A stretch of 64,000 nucleotides of DNA from Triglochin maritima (lineage: Eukaryota > Streptophyta > Magnoliopsida > Alismatales > Juncaginaceae): contig OY821787.1 of NCBI GenBank assembly GCA_963682175.1, positions 11,820,501 through 11,884,500 of the forward strand, read 5' to 3'. The stretch's first letter is position 1. Every line of letters begins with the position of its first letter. The translations under genes were made by a program, and so were the position numbers. A model generated the notes under the pieces. It ran no database searches. It was not told where the DNA came from and was given only the letters and a program-made list of their open reading frames with translations. Positions 32,750-43,659 of the stretch are shown here, in pieces.

Positions 32750-33329
32750 ATGATGTGCAATGACGACATCTCCGAGGTCTCACCCATCGAAGACAACCTC
32801 TGCTTATGCGGTTACGTAGCACGACGGGTGTGTGTCGGGTCCTTAACCGGGCCGGTGCATGTGACCTGGCGTTATGGGGCCCCGCAACACCAGAGAAGCA
32901 CCTTCTACGTGCATGATGCCATCTCTCCGGTACGACCATCCCCGGAACCACTGTAGGAGGTCAAGCAGACCTTGGCGAAACATTGCCACATGATCGCTGA
33001 TGTGGAGCGTCGTTTGGCCACCGTACAAGCCGCAGTGGCATACCTCCTCATCGACAATGGTAGGTTTTAATCATGTCTTACTTTGTTTTTTAGTTACTTT
33101 CTATTATAAGTTAATGTCCACAGTCATACCGCTATTTGGTTTGCGTAGTTTCCACCCCGAGGACACCAACCCCAACACCCCATTCTTGGAGCACACATGT
33201 TTCAACTGTGGAGCAACCTGCCTCGCCGAGACACCCATCCCTAACCCAACGCCCTCCCCACTGTTTGACATCCCTCTTGGCTTTGAAGAACAAATTGAGT
33301 GGACTAGGAAGAAGGTGAAGTTATTTTAG
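32750..33329 (+). pseudogene. GRF-like zinc-finger gene remnant (rightward)
   Basis: From ATG 32750 the reading is MMCNDDISEVSPIEDNLCLC and onward: a CxCG start, then HQRSTFY where GRF zinc fingers have NPGRRFY. After a stop, a helical segment follows (ERRLATVQAAVAYLL, 32.95-33.06 kb) and a probable intron from GTAGGT at 33059. A last stretch (33150-33329) has FNCGATCLAETP and ends in a stop. The order of Cys pair, GRF-like word and helix resembles small plant GRF proteins, but the finger is degraded. Function is not claimed. Confidence 0.45.
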
Positions 33330-33784
33330 TTAATGTTTTATTCTATGATTGTTTTTGTTTTTGTTGTGCATGTGTTAGTTACAAACTTTGATAACCCTAT
33401 TTTTTGTAAATGTGTGGTCAATACACAAGCAGTTATGTTGTTTATGTTGTTTTTTTGTTAATATTCAAATGTTGTGAATGTTTTACGTTGTTGTTTGTTA
33501 ATATTCGAATGTTGTGAATGGTTTACATTGTTTTTTGCTAATATTCGAATGTTATTAATGGTGTGACCGTTTCAATCTTCCTCATGAAAACGACATAGTC
33601 GAAGAGATAATAGAACAACCATCGACCAATTGAGCAACCGTCGAGCTCTATCGAGGTAGAATGACAAGACTGACTTGAAGGGGCGAAGTTGTTCATTTGA
33701 AACTGCACAATGACCATCGAGCTATTATCGAACTAAAGTTTTGTTAAACCCTAAACCCTAAAGTCCCTGAGGCCTTCATTTGAA

Positions 33785-34215
33785 AAGACACAAATAAATG
33801 GTGGTTCGTTTAAGTCCTAGTCCGTTGAGTGCTTATTGAACTACCGTTGAACCACAATCGAGGTACAAGGGGAGACTTCATTCAAACTTTGTTTTAAAAG
33901 ACTCAAATGAATGGTGGTTCGTTTAAGTCTTAGTCCGTCGAGTGCTTATCAAACTACCATCAAACCAGAATCGAGGTTAAAGGAGAAACTTCATTCAGAC
34001 TTTGTTTGAAAAGACTCAAATAAATAGTGGTTCGTTTAAGTCCTAGTTTGTTGAGTGCTTATCGAACTACCATAGAACCACAATCGAGGTTAAAGGAGAG
34101 ACTTCATTCATACTTTGTTTGAAAAAACTCAACTAAATGATTTTGTTTTTAATACTAGACCGTCGAGTGACTATCGAACTGCCATCGAACCACAATCAAG
34201 GTTAAAGGAGAGAGC
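33785..34215. repeat. Tandem ~113-bp repeats (right subterminal)
   Basis: GTGGTTCGTTTAAGTCYTAG recurs at 33801, 33913 and 34027, with a fourth degraded unit from about 34135. Each unit has GTCGAGTGCTTATCRAACTA and GAGACTTCATTCA. Confidence 0.82.
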
Positions 34216-34410
34216 AAGGAGAGATTACAAACACAAAGACAAACAAAAAACACATAAACAAACACAAACATCGAGCTATTATTGATATTGATAGTAACTA
34301 TTACCGAGGTACAAAAAGAGAACACAAACACAAACAAAAATACAAACAGAAACACACAAAAATTATATATCTCTTCCCAGTCAATTGGAAGAGAATGATA
34401 TGCTCAGATG

Positions 34411-34788
34411 TCACCTGCAAGCCCAAAAGATAGTTTTGTTTATCTCTTGGTTCTGACTCAACTTAGTATCTTTCCAGAGAAGCTTCCGCATCCCTGGGTC
34501 CTTGATGCTCTGGTCGGGTTTATCCATCGGTGTTACTGGTGTTCCATCATCCCATACGAAGTACCGAAAGCAAAGGGTTGACTTCGAGGAGCCACAAACG
34601 TAGAACTTTTTGCTAATCTTATTCGGAGTGTTGGACCACAGCTCCGTTGCCTTCAATCCGCACCTATAGGTGCGATAGGGCAGAGGTAAAACTCCCAGTA
34701 TGGGGGGACAACCTCCCCATATTGGTCCACCGACGATGTGCTCAGCTTCGTCGGAGTAGTCGTTCGAGGCATTGTGTTGGAAGGCCAT
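34411..34788 (-). pseudogene. GRF-like zinc-finger protein remnant (leftward), open over 125 codons
   Basis: An open frame of 125 residues read leftward. The N-terminus is acidic (NDYSDEAEHIVGG). The core reads CGLKATELWSNTPNKISKKF then YVCGSSKSTLCFRYFVWDDG, which matches the GRF zinc-finger pattern: Cys, then S.TP.N...KFY.C, then C.YF.W.D. GRF fingers bind nucleic acid in several repair enzymes and recur in plant transposons. There is no stop in the frame, but the C-terminal part seems cut and no expression signal was seen. It faces the other GRF-like fragment tail to tail. Confidence 0.6.
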
Positions 34789-35154
34789 ATTTTTGGGTGG
34801 AGGACATGAATCAAATACACTTAGTTTGGACTTGAGAGGGGATCAAATACACAACTAAATGGAAGACACCCTAATTTCTGGTTTTTTTAGACCCTGTAAT
34901 GAAGGTTTGTGCCTCTTCGTGCAATAATGAAAGGTTGTGTCATCTCAAAAGGAAGGAATGCCGAATGGTTGCGTCTCTTCGCATAATAATGACCTATCCC
35001 ATCATGGGATGTTTCACTTCGACATGTAACATTATCATGTTAACCATCGAGCGTCATCGAACCCATGTCGAGTTTTTAAATAACACACATCGAGTACCAT
35101 CGAACTCTATTGATTTTTGAATTTTTTTAAAATATCAAGGCAGAGAGACAGAGA

Positions 35155-35303
35155 GAGTGTTTCAGAGGATGTTAGTGGTCCCACAAGATAGGCGAGGTTA
35201 TTTGGGAAGAAGTGGAAAAATAAGCATATTTTTCAAAGGATGTTAAAGTGGGGGCTCTTTTCTAGAGGATGGGCCACTTGAGGCATATAAAGTCAAATTT
35301 CCC
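35155..35303. repeat. Right long terminal inverted repeat
   Basis: Reverse complement of the left end at 31738-31890, with about one difference in ten bases by eye. Confidence 0.88.
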
Positions 35304-35334
35304 TTGTTATCATGCTTATTACTTGAGACATTAA

Positions 35335-35819
35335 CGCCGTGTAGAATTGTGATGCATTCTACAAGCATGTGACACCCTGGCTACAAGAGAATTGAAGAGA
35401 AAAACACCAACGTTGAGATAAAACTATCTCTGATTTTGTATATTAATGCAAAACAAAAATTGGATGTTCTATTGACCTACAAGCCAGGTCTTATAGCTTT
35501 AATCCGTATAGGAATTAGGAAGTTAACCAACATGGCAACTCCTTTGATTTGCATAAAAAAAACAAATAACAAAAAAGGAAATAATTAACTACCGAATTAA
35601 CTTGTCTAAGGAAATAAAAATTTAGGGAACCTTCCATAAACCTAATTGGAAGCAATTAAATTTCATGTGTGGCTGGAGGGAAACGTCTTGTTGACTTGGC
35701 TGGCCGGTCGGAAGGAAACTTCCTTGCTGACTTGGCTGGACGATTGTAGGGAACCTTCCTTGCTGATTTGGCTTCTATCCAATGACTCCATCATAAAATA
35801 TCCAGCAGCTCCAGCATCA
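35335..35819 (-). repeat. 3' LTR (element orientation) of the deleted gypsy element
   Basis: 485 bp, nearly identical to 37478-37926 apart from a ~35-bp extra segment (GGCTGGACGATTGTAGGGAA and neighbours near 35735) and scattered substitutions. Confidence 0.88.
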
Positions 35820-35839
35820 ATCAACCCTGGTTGGAAAGA

Positions 35840-36574
35840 ACTCGTCCTCGAGTTTGCCTCAACATCCCCCTCGTTTCTGAAGTACGAACTAAGATGCTTC
35901 ACGTTAAACACATCAGCAGTCCTTAAATTCTTTGGTAGAAGCCACTCATAAATGGCATTCACCTTGGAGTGGTCAGCATGAAAACCGTCAATAGACACCA
36001 CAAATCTAAGGAAGGTGACTGAGGTTGTGAAGAACGAACATTTTTTTCGATTAATGAGCAAATATTCGGGCTTCAGTTTGTCAAGGTATTTTCTTCCGCT
36101 TGAATATGACACCAAGCACCTCTTGTCCACCTTTATCTCCGTCTCCTTGCTCAGCCAAGAATTGGTCTTCAGCTGCAACTTCCGGACAACCTCTTCGGAC
36201 ACCACATTCTCAGAACTGCCACTATCGATGATCATCTTCCACACCTTGTCCGCGACCGTGCAAGTGGTACGCAAATTATTATGTCTCAACCACTCATCTC
36301 CTGACCCACCTTTAGATGTTAGAAGACTTTTGCAGATGAGTAGGGTTTCTGGTCCATCCCCATACAACACCCCATCTTCGTCCTTATATTCATCAAACAC
36401 GGGCTCATCATCGATCTCGTCCTCACCCCTTAAGTCATCCTCAATCAGGAGGTTCTTGCCACCCTTGCTGGTGGTTTTCCCACTGCTGGAGGCGATGTGG
36501 CCCTCCTCTCCACACCTATAGCACTTCACGCCCGTCTTAGGCTTGCCCTGGAACGGCGGTTGCTGAGGGCGCAC
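35840..36574 (-). pseudogene. gag zinc knuckle, protease and reverse transcriptase scrap of the deleted gypsy element
   Basis: An open frame with the nucleocapsid knuckle CYRCGEEGH (the last Cys has become Ser), then an acidic linker and the aspartic protease box IIDSGSSENVVS. It then joins KPEYLLINRKKCSF and VTFLRFVVSIDGFHADHSKV of reverse transcriptase, out of their normal distance. After YFRNEGDVEANSRTSSF it runs straight into the 3' LTR. The joins mark at least two internal deletions that kept the frame open. Confidence 0.8.
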
Positions 36575-36599
36575 CTCTGAAGGTCTAGCAGTCCGGTTG

Positions 36600-37427
36600 G
36601 GCTGCTGCTGCTCGTGGCTGGTGGTGACTCACCTTCTTTGCTGCTTCTCCGCTGCGAGGGCTCGCTGATAGGCCTCAGAAACCGTCCATAATGAGTGGAT
36701 TCTTAGGGCATCTTGTAGGGATGGTCGTAACCCCCCCCCCCCCCCCCCCCAAGTATCGTGCCATCGACTGCTCCTCCGACTCCGATAGATCATTCCGAGC
36801 CACCAACTGATAGAATTCCTCCGTGTAGTCATCCACCGACCTCACACCTTGCCTCAATGCATTAAGCCTCTGAAACAAGGATTGCGTGTAGCTGAAAGGA
36901 AGAAAGTGCTCCTTCATCTTTTTTTTCATCTTGCACCATACAGTCAGCTTGGTCTTGCCTTGCCTTTCACGTGTGCACCTCAATTGTTCCCACCACGCAG
37001 ACGCTCTTCCCTTGAGTCAGATGGCGATGAGCTTAACCTTCATATGCTCCGGAACCTCCTTGTAGTCGAATACTCGTTCGACTTCATTCAACCAGTCCAC
37101 GAAAGCATCAACATGCAACTTACCAGAAAATTCTGGCAGCTCCATCTTCAAACCGAGGTCTCCATGACGATCACCCCAACGACAATGTCCTTGACCAGCA
37201 CCATGATCATGGAACATGTTGTGGAGATTTGAGCTTGTGTCGGAGTCCGAATCTTCAGTGTCAGGATGGTTTAGATCTTGCGCCGCAAGATGTTGGGTTA
37301 GCTCAGCAATTTGTATCTGTAGACCCTCAATCAACTCGACATCTTCGTTGCTGTGACCATGGTGTGGGAGTTCCTCCTCTGGATTAGGTTCACGACGCCC
37401 ATGACCACCACATCTACCAGCCATCAC
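36600..37427 (-). pseudogene. gag of the deleted gypsy element
   Basis: Opens at 37427 with MMAGRCGGHGRREPNPEEEL, a coiled region (LIEGLQIQIAELTQHLAAQD) and the capsid start LGLKMELPEFSGKLHVDAFV, DWLNEVERVFDYKEVPEH, then a stop at 37017. It continues in other frames with [38 protein letters not shown] run of 20 C (36731-36750) interrupts the region encoding YQRALAAEKQ. Gag forms the virus-like particle in living relatives; stops and the C run make this copy dead. Confidence 0.8.
36731..36750. repeat. Run of 20 cytosines
   Basis: Twenty C in the plus strand within the gag remnant. Could be replication slippage or a sequencing/assembly artefact. Confidence 0.85.
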
Positions 37428-37459
37428 GCTGTTGAAGCAACAACTAGAGGGAGGATTTC

Positions 37460-37473
37460 GGCTCTGGTTCCAA
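37460..37473 (-). promoter_or_regulatory. Primer-binding site, initiator tRNA-Met type (diverged)
   Basis: TTGGAACCAGAGCC on the minus strand, close to the common TTGGTATCAGAGCC; three positions differ. Confidence 0.6.
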
Positions 37474-37477
37474 CTGG

Positions 37478-37926
37478 TGCCGTGTAGAATTGTGATGGAT
37501 TCTACAAGCGTGTGACACCCTAACTACAAGAGAATTGAAGAGAAAAACACCAAAGTTGAGATAAAACTATCTCTGATTTTATATATTAATTCAAAACAAA
37601 AATTGGATGTTCTCTTGACCTACAAGCCAGGTCTTATAGCTTTAATCCGTATAGGAATTAGGAAGTTAACCAACAAGGCAACTCCTTTGATTTGCATCTA
37701 AAAAACAAATAACAGTAAAGGAAATAATTAACTACCGCATTAACTTGTCTAAGGAAATAAAAATTTAGGGAACCTTCCATAAACCTAATTGGAAGCAATT
37801 AAATTTCATGTGTGGCTGGAGGGAAACTTCTTGTTGACTTGGTTGGCCGGGCGGAAGGAAACTTCCTTGCTGATTTGGCTGCTATCCAATGACTCCATCA
37901 TAAAATATCCAACAGCTCCTGCATCA
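37478..37926 (-). repeat. 5' LTR (element orientation) of the deleted gypsy element
   Basis: 449 bp, TGATGC...CGGCA on the minus strand. Directly inside it lies the primer-binding site at 37460-37473. Confidence 0.88.
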
Positions 37927-39065
37927 GACACCTAGAGAAGAATTTTAAGGCATTAGTCCTTTAAAACTGTACATCTGAAAGAAAGAACATGTATACATCA
38001 AAACATTAACTACATCTTATTGTCATTTTCTTGTACAATTAACTTCTGTTCATTCAAATTCTTCTTTTTTACATGTGTATGATGTTTAGAACATTAAGAG
38101 GAATTGCATACTCCAGCACACAAGCCAATTTTACCAACTACTACGACTTACTCTCTAGGGAGTCTTCCAGCAGACAAGTCATTCAGCAATGAAACTTCCA
38201 TGGCGTAGATTGACCTTTCACGAATCTGTCTTGAGATCGACATTGCAGGCGACAGAAAGAGAACTCTTCTTGAAAGAGCAACAAGTGAAGAGGAAGTCAA
38301 GTAAGGTGATGGCATAGCTGTCTTCGTCACGTGTCTGAACCCTGAGCGTTTCCTCCGTAGCCAAATATTTTGTTGATGAGACTGGATTAGAACATTGGGC
38401 CAACTACTAGTATGGAGGATAGCGTTATGGTCACATGTACTCTAATGTTGCTGAATCCTACAATTCATGGATACTTGATGCTCTACGCCTTAGCATAAGT
38501 AATCTTGTCGACTCTAAGTAAAAGTTATGGATATGTTATGTAGAAGAAAGATTGAGTTCGCAAAATAGAAATCACACTTGTGTTCGTCTATTAAACTAAA
38601 ATTGGAAGCCACTATTATGATGGAAAAGACCTACGTTGCACCATTTCTGTGCCTTATACAATTCTTGAAGTTCACTTGACACATTGTTGTATGGTAGACC
38701 TTCAAATCATGCATTGTACTTGTGGTAATTGGCAAATCTATCGATTTCCTTGCAAGCATGCATGCATAGCCATTCAATTTTTAGGTAAGGACATGTTCAC
38801 ATTTTGTTCTCGTTATTTCACTACTGAGAATTACAGGACGATGTACGAAATGCCTATATATCCTATACCAACAACCGATCGTCCAACACTCGATCCTTCC
38901 GACGTCAACAAAATTGAACCGCCAATTACCAAGCAAATATCTGGTAGGCCAAGGAAGAAACAAATTCCATCGATGATTCGAGATACAGATAATATCTGAT
39001 GTTCCCGTTGTCATATGTTGGGTCATCATAATAGAAAGACATGCATGAAAGGAATTGAAGATTAG

Positions 39066-39339
39066 AAATTAAGGAAAATTCTTTTTATTGTGCTTCCAAT
39101 TTCCTATTGGATAGGTTGCACATTGTTATGTTGCTAATTTAATGATTGCTGGTAGTTTTTTGCTTTGGGTTTTACTTGCTAACAATGTAAGATTCATTCA
39201 TGACTGCATCCAAAAACACAGAGTTCAAAGATTCAAATAGAAAACTAAAATCAAGCGAACAAACATCCAAATATATAGAGTTTAAGCATCCAAAAGAGAT
39301 CCTAAAAAAGAATTATACAATCAAGCGTAAAAGTGAAAC
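39066..39339. other. 3' flank of the second MULE transposase; no gene
   Basis: AT-rich DNA without recognised features. The matching right end of the MULE is not visible. Confidence 0.4.
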
Positions 39340-39790
39340 GAAATGTGAGTTTTTGTTACCCTAGAGGCAAAAATTGTGATACCAATCGACCGAACAAAAT
39401 GTTTTGAGGAAAGTTTAGGTCAACTAGAGCAGGGTTTCGACCGTCAAAGAGTAACAATTAAACAAAAATAAAGGTAGAAGGTGCCTGATATTTTCGATGG
39501 AACGATAATGAATAACGGTCGAACAAAGCAAGAGAAGATTTTTTTTGAAAATTTCGATCGAATGAGAAGGAATAACGGTCGAACCCAATCAGTCCATCGT
39601 TAACAAACTGTTTGACCGATCACGTAAGTGAGCTTAAAGACCAGATCAGGGAAAGTCCAATTGGTCGAACAGAACCCATTTTACGTTCGACTGGTGTGAC
39701 TTTGCTTGGTCTAGTACTTCAGTTCAATTTAGTGACCAGTAGAACAATTTGCCAGTTTGGTTCGACCGTTCCGTTAATTTCAGCTTGAAC
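39340..39790. repeat. Left arm of a dispersed inverted pair rich in CGGTCGA words
   Basis: Reads, in reverse complement, like 46900-47290: shared phrases include CTGATCTGGTC, AAGYTCACTTAYGT, CGGTCRAACAGTTT and GTTACTCTNTGACGGTCGAA. GGTCGAAC/GTTCGACC words recur about every 40-60 bp. Confidence 0.65.
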
Positions 39791-40640
39791 TAACTCGATC
39801 CACACTCCAAGTAACTAGTTCCAGACTTCTGCTAACTCGTTCATTTCTCCAACTAACTCGATCCACACTCCAACTGACTCGTTCCAGACCCTAACTAATT
39901 CAATCCACAACTCAACTAACTCGAACGACAATCCAACTAACTCCTTCCAGACCCCAACTAACTCATCCAACACTCCCACAAACTCATTCATCACTCCCAC
40001 TAACATGTTCCGTTCGACTGAACAAAGTGTTCTTTTCGACCAAAAAATGTGTTCCGTTGGATTCAAAAACAAACCGTTCGACCAGTAAGACTCCAACTAT
40101 CGTTCCACACTCCCACTAACTCGTTCCACCCACCAACTAACTCGACCCAACACTCCAACTAACTCCTCACAAACCCAACTAACTCGTCCAACACTCCCAC
40201 TAACTTGTCCATTAGTCCCACTAACACGTTCCATTCCAATGAACAAAGTGTTCCGTTTGACCGAAATATGTGTTCTGTTCGATTGAAATATGTGTTCTGT
40301 TCGACCGGTATGACTCCAACTAACTCGTTCCAACATGCCAACTAACTCATCCAACACTCCAACTAACTTGATCGACACTCCAGCTAACTCATTCATGTCT
40401 CCAACTACCTCGTTCCACACTCCAACAAACTCGATCGAACATTCCAACTAACTCCTTCCAGACCCCCAAGTAACTCGTCCATCACTCCCACAACACGTTC
40501 CGCTCGGTCGAAATATGTGTTCCGTTCGACCGGTACGACTCCAACTAAATCGTTCCAACACTCCCACTAAGTCGTTCTAGACTCCAACTAACTCATTCCA
40601 GACCCCACTAACTCGATCCACACTCCAACTAACTCGTTCA
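39790..40640. repeat. Minisatellite of AACTCGTTCCACACTCCAACT with higher-order structure
   Basis: Short units of ~22-24 bp (variants of CTAACTCGWTCCACACTCCAA) repeat throughout. A longer ~230-bp order is visible because the phrase GTTCCGTTCGACNGAA...TGTGTTC...CGACCGGTANGACTCCAAC returns near 40010, 40225 and 40495. Minus-strand open frames here are repeat artefacts (NELVGVWNELVG). The LTR element at 40641 is inserted in the array. Confidence 0.82.
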
Positions 40641-43453
40641 TGTAAGAACCACTCTCCTGCTATAATATTAATAAGCCCACTCTCCTTGGTTATGCATAAT
40701 TTAGTTCTTAGAATGTCAGTTTGTGTTATGGTATGTTTGTTTAAGTATATTTGATCGGATTTCTCATTGGTCGATCGGGTGCGACACATCGAGCTAGTGC
40801 GCGGTGGGTTGACTCGATCACCCTATTTTGGGCCCTGGTGAGTGTAGAGCCGGCTTTGGGATGAGCTTGGTTAGGAGTGGCGTGGAATGGGAAGAGAGCT
40901 TGGGAGTTACATGAAATTTTCAAGGGAGACTTTTGGGTGTCCAAGCTGGCACCATTCTTGGCAAGTCTTGAAGTGGCTTGATAGCTAGGAAGTTGGAGGG
41001 TTGTGTGCACAAATATAAGGCCCTCCCAGCCATCCTCTTCCTCCCTTTCCATCTTCTCACGCACCACTTCAGACCACTCATTCCTCCCTGTCCAGCTGAT
41101 TGGTGGGCTGATCTCCGTAGAGTTGGGAGCTACGTCAAGTGCAGCTTGGTGCAGCTAGAAGAAGAGATTGTGAGCAGAATCTCCGGAAAAGCTTGGGCAA
41201 TCTTTCTTGCCGATCAGGTAAGCTCCTGGACCCTTAGTGTAATAGGAAGCATGGAGTGTTGGATGGAGATTAGTCCAGCACAAATAGAGTGGTCGGTCTG
41301 AGGTTTGGAGTTGCACAAATGGAGATCTACCCGGTAGGGTGGACTGTGGTGCACTCTCCAAATTTTCAGAGGTTGGCTGAGCACCTCTCTCTCTACCACG
41401 ACTTGTGACTCATGATTCCTTGGTGGTTTGTTGGAAAAACCAGAGGTGGTGAGGCTGGGCCGTGGAGATCTAGAGGGGAGGGGTTTTGCGTGCATGTTGT
41501 GCTTCTTGGTATTCATCTTGTGATGTTGTTTTGTGAGCTTCGAATATTATACTTGTGTGTGATATTGTGATCATGTCCAGATGTGTTTGCATGAGATATT
41601 TTCAGATATTAGAGTCACATATTTATGTGTTATTTCACGAGTAGGGTCAGACATCATATGTAGGACTCGTTACTGAATTCTGCTCTTACGTCCATGCATG
41701 ATCTAACTAGTAAGTATAAATAATATTGCATGAATCGCTCTGAATTTAGTCCAGAAATCATTAACACCCATACACACTCTGATTTGTTGATCCCTTATGA
41801 TATATTAATGACATTCCATCAGTGAATAAATCGAATACTTTCATCAAGATTGTAATGTAACAAGTATAGTTGCCCGTCTCGACTTGAACATGCGTTGAGT
41901 TAATCGAATCTGATTTTATTCGAACCATGTCTAGCTCAGGTGTACAATCAGATTTGTGTATGATTTATCTGACATATCTCGTTATGCTCTCACACGAGAC
42001 TAAACCAGGACTCATCTATGATCTATGCTATTCGTACTATGACATCTAGTATGGTGCAAATCAACCAACACGCATGTCAATATATCTGTTTCGACTATGA
42101 AGGAACGTAGACTCCTGATTTCAGAGGCATGTTTTATATATATAGGACTACTGATACATGTATGAATTAATTCCCATCCACCTATTCTCTGACCATGTTC
42201 GGGATCACAAGTTCTAATGCATGCGTCTTCTCAAATTTATAGTTTATGCTATCGATTACCTGTAGTGGTTGATCATCATGTATTCTATTGTTATACATGC
42301 TTTTTGTTATTCGTTTAGTACCAATATATGACTGATATGAGGTGTTGTGTGGTGATTTTATTTGACCCTTAGGATATCAGACCTTATGACATCTTTATCA
42401 TGACCCGTAGATAACTCAATGTGTTGTTACCTTGAATTGCCATCGGGGTTGTCTGCTTGCTGATTTGTGTTTGGTTATTGTTGGGATGTTCTGATTTTGT
42501 TTTGTTTGGGTCTGTTAGGAGGGTATCCGGATGCCTTTCCTTGAGCTCACTCCATCCACTATAGATGCATTAGATTTTAGATGCTTAAGTAGCTTGCATC
42601 GCATTTAATCTGATTAATAATTCTGGGCACATTCTATTTTTGGGCCGACGGGCCACGAGTGGGTCCTCTAGCTAGAGAGGCCATTCGCATAAGACCTTCA
42701 CGTTGGGAGGCCAGGCGTAAGATAAGTCCTGGGCAGGGTAAGTATTCCCAAGTTCGCGATGGCACCATGTAGGTCACTTGCCGTGAATTGGGACACTTAT
42801 CCGGCGCACCGCTTTGTGCCGAGCGGTGGGTCACTGTCGAGTGACCGCCTTTGACCAGCGAGGCTGGTGTTCTGGTTCCTATTGAGGAATGATTCGGGTG
42901 CGCCCGACTGGCACGGCTTATGGAGTCGTGGCCTTCTGTTGCATTATGTGCTTTTCTGTTTCTGTTTCAGATGCTTTTGTTTTACATAGATTGCATGCAT
43001 TCTTCCATATAACTCCGATTGGGCCAGGGGCATACTGGGTTTTCTTTATAGAAAACTCACACATATGTTGATGCGGTGCTTGCAGGTACTTAGATTCCTA
43101 CAGGGTAGACTGGACGAGTAGTCGAAGATTCTGTACACGAGGGACACGTCGACCAGATTCTTAAGTTTGTTTTTTGCTTCCGCATTATTTATGATGTATT
43201 TCCCTTTTGAACTCGATGTAATGTATTTGACCTTGTTACCATATATGGATAATCTCTCACTTTTCAGTCATGTTTTATGTTAGTCTATCAATGTATGATC
43301 TCTCTACGTATTGTCGAGTCGTTGTTGGTCTGTCTTTTGTAACTCCTTCGGTCGTCGCGGAGGTCTCTCATCGCGACACTTGTAGTCTGTCCCAGTGTGC
43401 GTACCCGCGAGATCGGGGGAAGTGTGCGTACCCGCGAGATCGGGGGCGTTACA
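40641..43453 (+). repeat. 5' LTR of the LARD-like element
   Basis: 2813 bp, TG...CA. It has a TATA-like AAATATAAGG at 41011-41020 and ends with two copies of GTGTGCGTACCCGCGAGATC (43395-43445) just before the primer site. Confidence 0.85.
41011..41020 (+). promoter_or_regulatory. TATA-like box in the LARD-like 5' LTR
   Basis: AAATATAAGG followed by a CT-rich leader (CCTCCCAGCCATCCTCTTCC). A CAG/GTAAGC splice-donor-like site lies ~200 bp downstream, as in leaders of some plant LTR elements. Confidence 0.4.
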
Positions 43454-43456
43454 ACT

Positions 43457-43471
43457 TGGTATCAGAGCAGG
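43457..43471 (+). promoter_or_regulatory. Primer-binding site for initiator tRNA-Met
   Basis: TGGTATCAGAGCAGG four bases after the LTR end; the first twelve bases are the standard plant tRNA-Met primer site. Confidence 0.85.
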
Positions 43472-43659
43472 TCGGTCCCTAAAGTGTATAGAATTCAGAG
43501 ACTCACTAGTGGGGCATCTTGCCCAAACCCTATCGGTAATTTCCCATCTTTTAGAATTGCATTCTGATTGTGATAGATCATATTTGCATTGGTTAAATTG
43601 CTTTCTTGTGGATTGCCTTGTGTGCTTGGAGATCAAAACCACCCAGCCCTCTACCTTTG

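Larger units (their letters stand above)
31738..35303. mobile_element. Long-TIR MULE-like element carrying convergent GRF-like gene remnants
   Basis: A 3566-bp insert begins GGGAAATTTGACTTTCTATG. The reverse complement of its right end begins GGGAAATTTGACTTTATATG, and the similarity continues for ~150 bp. It is flanked by the perfect 8-bp duplication TTGTTATC (31730-31737 and 35304-35311); the interrupted transposase text confirms the target. Long terminal inverted repeats fit a non-autonomous MULE, but MULEs usually make 9-bp duplications, so class is likely not certain. Inside are two subterminal tandem arrays and two convergent GRF-like zinc-finger gene fragments. No transposase. Confidence 0.85.
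35335..37926 (-). mobile_element. Deleted Ty3/gypsy element inserted in the MULE transposase
   Basis: Two direct repeats (35335-35819 and 37478-37926) bracket a minus-strand gag and part of pol. On the minus strand the LTR starts TGATGCAGGAGC and ends CTACACGGCA; the left copy has lost its final A-equivalent (C at 35335). The internal region keeps gag, a protease and a scrap of reverse transcriptase, then passes directly to CTCGAGGACGAGTTC and the 3' LTR, so most of pol is deleted. Flanks GACAT and GACAC suggest a damaged 5-bp duplication with three extra bases on the left. Defective. Confidence 0.85.
30485..39065 (+). pseudogene. Second MULE transposase, split by two nested insertions
   Basis: The gene starts MNKLMILCVYHGEGRG at 30485, then in shifted frames FRKVWCNFAICWGFTYKF (30.93-31.0 kb). 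An open run (31008-31737) follows with TKCAKEGCDWKVH, the zinc-binding region, GFQVGCRPLLFLDDTFLKCK (first catalytic Asp), IFPLAYVVVDLEN and ITFIYDRCKGLRA (second Asp). A 3.6-kb element (31738-35303) enters at FFPNCY; after the duplicated TTGTTATC the text resumes with HAYYLRH (35304-35331). A gypsy element (35335-37926) enters next, and the gene resumes RHLEKNFKAL (37926 on), later SNVAESYNSWILDALRLSI, the SWIM finger CTCGNWQIYRFPCKH (38.72 kb), a TGA, and CSRCHMLGHHNRKTC with a stop at 39063. Several internal stops exist. Dead copy. Confidence 0.85.

Noticed and set aside
36015..36521. 168-codon plus-strand frame opposite the gypsy element
   Set aside because: Antisense shadow of the gag/protease frame, which has the knuckle and DSG motif.
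39815..40447. Minus-strand frames encoding NELVGVWNELVG-type repeats
   Set aside because: They mirror the minisatellite; repeat length rather than selection keeps them open.
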